DNA of 8,431 nt from Methylococcaceae bacterium (GTDB lineage: Bacteria; Pseudomonadota; Gammaproteobacteria; Methylococcales; Methylomonadaceae), in assembly GCA_013140465.1 (NCBI GenBank), contig JABFST010000248.1:1-8431 (forward strand), read 5' to 3'. This document shows positions 6,782 through 8,431 of the stretch, in pieces (the first letter of the stretch is position 1; each line of letters opens with the position of its first letter). The notes beneath the pieces are model-generated. The model did not search any database, was not told the origin of the DNA, and saw nothing but the letters and a program-made list of their open reading frames with translations. The position numbers were made by a program, and so were the translations under genes.

Positions 6782-7801
6782 ATGCAACACGGTGGCAATA
6801 TTTATGCGTTTGCACAGCAGATAGGCTGTTTGCCCGAACAGGTTATAGACTTTTCTGCCAACATTAATCCCAGCCAAGCGGTTGCTGTACAGGATTTGTC
6901 AGCCGTATCGCTGACCCCTTACGGTGATCCTGATTATGGCTTGTTAAAACAAGCGATTAAAAACCGCTATCCACTCCCCGACGAGGCGGATATAGAGGTA
7001 TTTAATGGGGCGAGTGCGGCTATTTTTTCATTGCTACGGTTTCTACAGCCAGCTGAGGTTGTGTTATATGCGCCGTTATACGGAGAGTATCAACGTTTGT
7101 CAGAGCGTTTAGGCTGTAAAGTCCAGCTTATCAATCGGTTCGTTGGCGATGTCACAGAGCACCGCGTACCGCCAGGTTGTACAGTCATTTTTGTCAACCC
7201 TGCAACACCTGACGGGACGTTATACGACTTAACGGCCTTATTGGGGGTATGGCAAGCCGCAGATTGTCATATTGTGGTGGACGAGTCGTTTTTAGATTTT
7301 TGCCAAGCAACATCAACAATGGCTTGTATCACCGACTACAAAAAACTCTATGTTGTTAAATCGCTAAGTAAATTTTATGGTTGCGCAGGTGTTCGGGTGG
7401 GCTTTTTAACGGCCAGGAGCGATTTTATCCGACAGTTAAAGACGCTGGAACCGGCTTGGAAACTGTCTAGTTTAGATATGGCTTATATGCAGTCTGCGTT
7501 GGCAAACATTGCATTTGTTGGTCAAACCCTTTACGAAACCCAAGAAAATCGTATCTTATTACGACAGGTTTTAGAAAATACCGGGCAGTTTGCTACGGTT
7601 TATCCCAGTGCGGCTAATTTTATACTGGCACGGTTGCCAGATGAGGGTGATGGTTATGATATGCAGGCAAAGCTTGCACCTTTTAGGCTGTTAATTCGCG
7701 TGTGCGACAATTTTATAGGTTTAGACAAACGGTATATACGGTTTGCCGTTAAAGATAAAAAGGCCATTAAGCAATTGGCACAAGGCTTAGAAAATAGTTG
7801 A
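6782..7801 (+). CDS. cobD: Threonine-phosphate decarboxylase (PLP-dependent; CobC in the Pseudomonas nomenclature)
   Basis: This fold-type I PLP enzyme decarboxylates L-threonine O-3-phosphate to (R)-1-amino-2-propanol phosphate, used by CbiB. The 339-residue protein begins with the family's HGGNIYAFA (3-11) and DFSANINP (23-30), then has PYGDPDYG (46-53), FNGASAAIFSLL (74-85), NPATPDG (139-145), VVDESFLDF (165-173, Asp167 for the PLP ring) and VVKSLSKFYGCAGVRVGF (191-208), with Lys197 the probable PLP Schiff-base residue and Arg205 in place. The NPATPDG loop departs from the usual NPNNPTG. It is slightly shorter than the common 350-365. A histidinol-phosphate aminotransferase is the main alternative, but the HGGN/DFSANINP start and the operon decide it. 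No Shine-Dalgarno sequence precedes the ATG, which follows the cobC stop with no gap. By eye it is more A+T-rich than its neighbours. Confidence 0.93.
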   Translation: MQHGGNIYAFAQQIGCLPEQVIDFSANINPSQAVAVQDLSAVSLTPYGDPDYGLLKQAIKNRYPLPDEADIEVFNGASAAIFSLLRFLQPAEVVLYAPLYGEYQRLSERLGCKVQLINRFVGDVTEHRVPPGCTVIFVNPATPDGTLYDLTALLGVWQAADCHIVVDESFLDFCQATSTMACITDYKKLYVVKSLSKFYGCAGVRVGFLTARSDFIRQLKTLEPAWKLSSLDMAYMQSALANIAFVGQTLYETQENRILLRQVLENTGQFATVYPSAANFILARLPDEGDGYDMQAKLAPFRLLIRVCDNFIGLDKRYIRFAVKDKKAIKQLAQGLENS

Positions 7802-7917
7802 AAGACTCCCTTAGTGCATTTGCATAGGCATCTTGGCAAGGGGGGTCGTGTGGCGGGTATAGTCAGTGGCAAATGGAAAAACGCTTGGTATAGCGACGTA
7901 ATCGGGCTATGGCACAC

Positions 7918-7943
7918 GCGGTTTTAGTGCTAGACAAAACCGC
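7918..7943 (+). terminator. Hairpin downstream of cobD, possible terminator
   Basis: GCGGTTTT (7918-7925) and AAAACCGC (7936-7943) form a perfect 8-bp stem with a 10-base loop, 116 bases after the cobD stop. A T-rich stretch (TTCTTTTT) starts about 10 bases later, too far for a classical intrinsic terminator, so the assignment is tentative. Confidence 0.3.
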
Positions 7944-8002
7944 CGACAGCAACTTCTTTTTATCCATCCATTACAACAATTATGCCCACTAAGATAACGT
8001 TG

Positions 8003-8040
8003 GCCTATGCGGCTTTTTTAACAGCCGTGTAGGCTTTATT
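8003..8040 (+). promoter_or_regulatory. Stem-loop with following T-rich tract in the leader of the membrane protein gene
   Basis: GCCTA (8003-8007) pairs with TAGGC (8030-8034), and CGGCT (8010-8014) with AGCCG (8023-8027), around a TTTTTAAC loop with a 2x2 internal mismatch. TTTATT follows directly. It lies 29-67 bases before the start codon. It could end transcription from the cob operon or act as a leader attenuator. Neither is shown, and no ligand-binding core is recognisable. Confidence 0.4.
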
Positions 8041-8056
8041 CCATAGTAAATTTTGA

Positions 8057-8063
8057 AAAGGTG
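8057..8063 (+). promoter_or_regulatory. Ribosome binding site of the membrane protein gene
   Basis: AAAGGTG followed by A lies 6 bases before the ATG at 8070. It is the only good Shine-Dalgarno sequence before any gene of this window, and it fixes the start of the membrane protein gene. Confidence 0.7.
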
Positions 8064-8069
8064 ACAATT

Positions 8070-8431
8070 ATGACCCTCAAAAAATGGCTACAAGCCGAAC
8101 AATTCCCCTTGGCACTGATTACCGTCATGGTGCTGACCCGTTACCATCATTTTGGTGATGTGCTGCATTTGCCCGATGCGTCGTTGGCCGTGTTTTTCTT
8201 TGCCGGGTTTTACCGCAACAAAGCCTTGCTAGGTTTTTTGCTGGTCTTGGCAGCGATGATTGATTATCTGGCGATAGCCAATGGCACTAGTAGCTATTGC
8301 GTGTCGCCCGCCTATATTTTCCTGATTCCCACTTATGCGGTCATGTGGTTTATAGGCCGTCACTGGGCGCAATTGTGGGTGTCCAACTGGGCGCAACTGG
8401 CACAATCAAGCGCGGGTTTGGTTCTGGCAAG
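8070..8431 (+). CDS. N-terminal part of a B12-linked integral membrane protein (DUF6580/ECF S-component-like), runs off the end
   Basis: The gene starts at ATG 8070 behind a good ribosome binding site and stays open to the window end. The overlap 8305-8431 = 1-127 continues it to the stop at 335, giving 189 residues. Hydrophobic segments lie at about 12-23, 37-48 and 52-70, then continue in the second half, for five or six membrane spans. The pattern HLPDASLAVFFFAGFY (33-48) followed by a helix ending in Asp65-Tyr resembles the first half of DUF6580/ECF S-component-like proteins, a recollection rather than a search result. There is no cytoplasmic ATPase partner in the window. Its placement after cobD and before cbiA suggests uptake of cobalt, a corrinoid or a lower-ligand precursor. 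I know of no characterised member with this exact context and give no gene name. Confidence 0.75.
   Translation, partial: MTLKKWLQAEQFPLALITVMVLTRYHHFGDVLHLPDASLAVFFFAGFYRNKALLGFLLVLAAMIDYLAIANGTSSYCVSPAYIFLIPTYAVMWFIGRHWAQLWVSNWAQLAQSSAGLVLA
8305..8431. repeat. Terminal direct repeat, right copy (contig end overlap)
   Basis: Identical to 1-127. The reading frame of the membrane protein gene passes through the overlap without a break: position 39 of the left end is codon 92 of the gene starting at 8070. The join is therefore coding-consistent and the non-redundant length is 8304 bp. Confidence 0.95.

Larger units (their letters stand above)
7802..8069. other. Intergenic region between cobD and the membrane protein gene
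   Basis: These 268 bp hold no convincing gene. I see two hairpins (7918-7943 and 8003-8034) and a good ribosome binding site at the end (8057-8063). I searched by eye for the conserved cobalamin-riboswitch B12 box and core on both strands and did not find them. Short open stretches at 7814-7927 and 7909-7992 have no start signals and no recognisable similarity; a decayed gene remnant is possible but unsupported. Confidence 0.5.

Noticed and set aside
7858..7875. GCCACTG on the minus strand, reminiscent of part of a cobalamin riboswitch
   Set aside because: The rest of the conserved core and the B12 box are missing, and the orientation would point into the 3' end of cobD rather than to a gene start.
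7814..7927. Short GTG-started frame of 37 codons after cobD
   Set aside because: It has no ribosome binding site and no recognisable similarity, and it is simply the continuation of the cobD frame past its stop.
7909..7992. 27-codon ATG frame before the membrane protein gene
   Set aside because: It has no ribosome binding site, overlaps a hairpin and resembles nothing I know; chance is the better explanation.

Overview
The window holds a compact cluster of late-stage cobalamin (vitamin B12) biosynthesis genes. The families, the base composition (about half GC by eye) and gaps full of small palindromic repeats fit a proteobacterium. I lean towards a gammaproteobacterium, possibly a methanotroph of the Methylococcales, but that placement is from memory of similar clusters and repeats and is not proven here.

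The last 127 bases (8305-8431) are identical to the first 127 (1-127). Overlapping the ends gives a closed 8304-bp sequence. The overlap falls inside a gene and restores a complete 189-residue membrane protein (8070-8304 joined to 1-335). An overlap of exactly 127 is typical of a k=127 de Bruijn assembly, so the contig was probably assembled as a circle. It has no replication, partition, mobilisation, transposase or recombinase gene. A true plasmid, a tandem repeat, an excised circle and an assembly loop all remain possible.

Layout: end of the membrane protein gene (1-335); a gap with two adjacent MITE-like repeats (336-619); cbiA/cobB (620-1900, +); convergent cobU (1913-2416, -); a gap with a MITE-like element (2417-2627); cbiB (2628-3524, -); a divergent intergenic region with a palindrome and another MITE-like element (3525-3763); an overlapping five-gene plus-strand run bluB-cobT-cobS-cobC-cobD (3764-7801); a gap with two hairpins (7802-8069); and the start of the membrane protein gene (8070-8431).

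Together the genes cover amidation of the corrin ring at a and c (CbiA), supply of aminopropanol phosphate (CobD decarboxylase) and its attachment (CbiB), activation of cobinamide to its GDP form (CobU), synthesis of the lower base 5,6-dimethylbenzimidazole (BluB) and its activation (CobT), final joining (CobS) and removal of the phosphate (CobC). Absent from the window are the corrin-ring genes, the adenosyltransferase, cobyric acid synthase, a threonine kinase, and any recognisable cobalamin riboswitch. The membrane protein is an uncharacterised, possibly transport-related partner.
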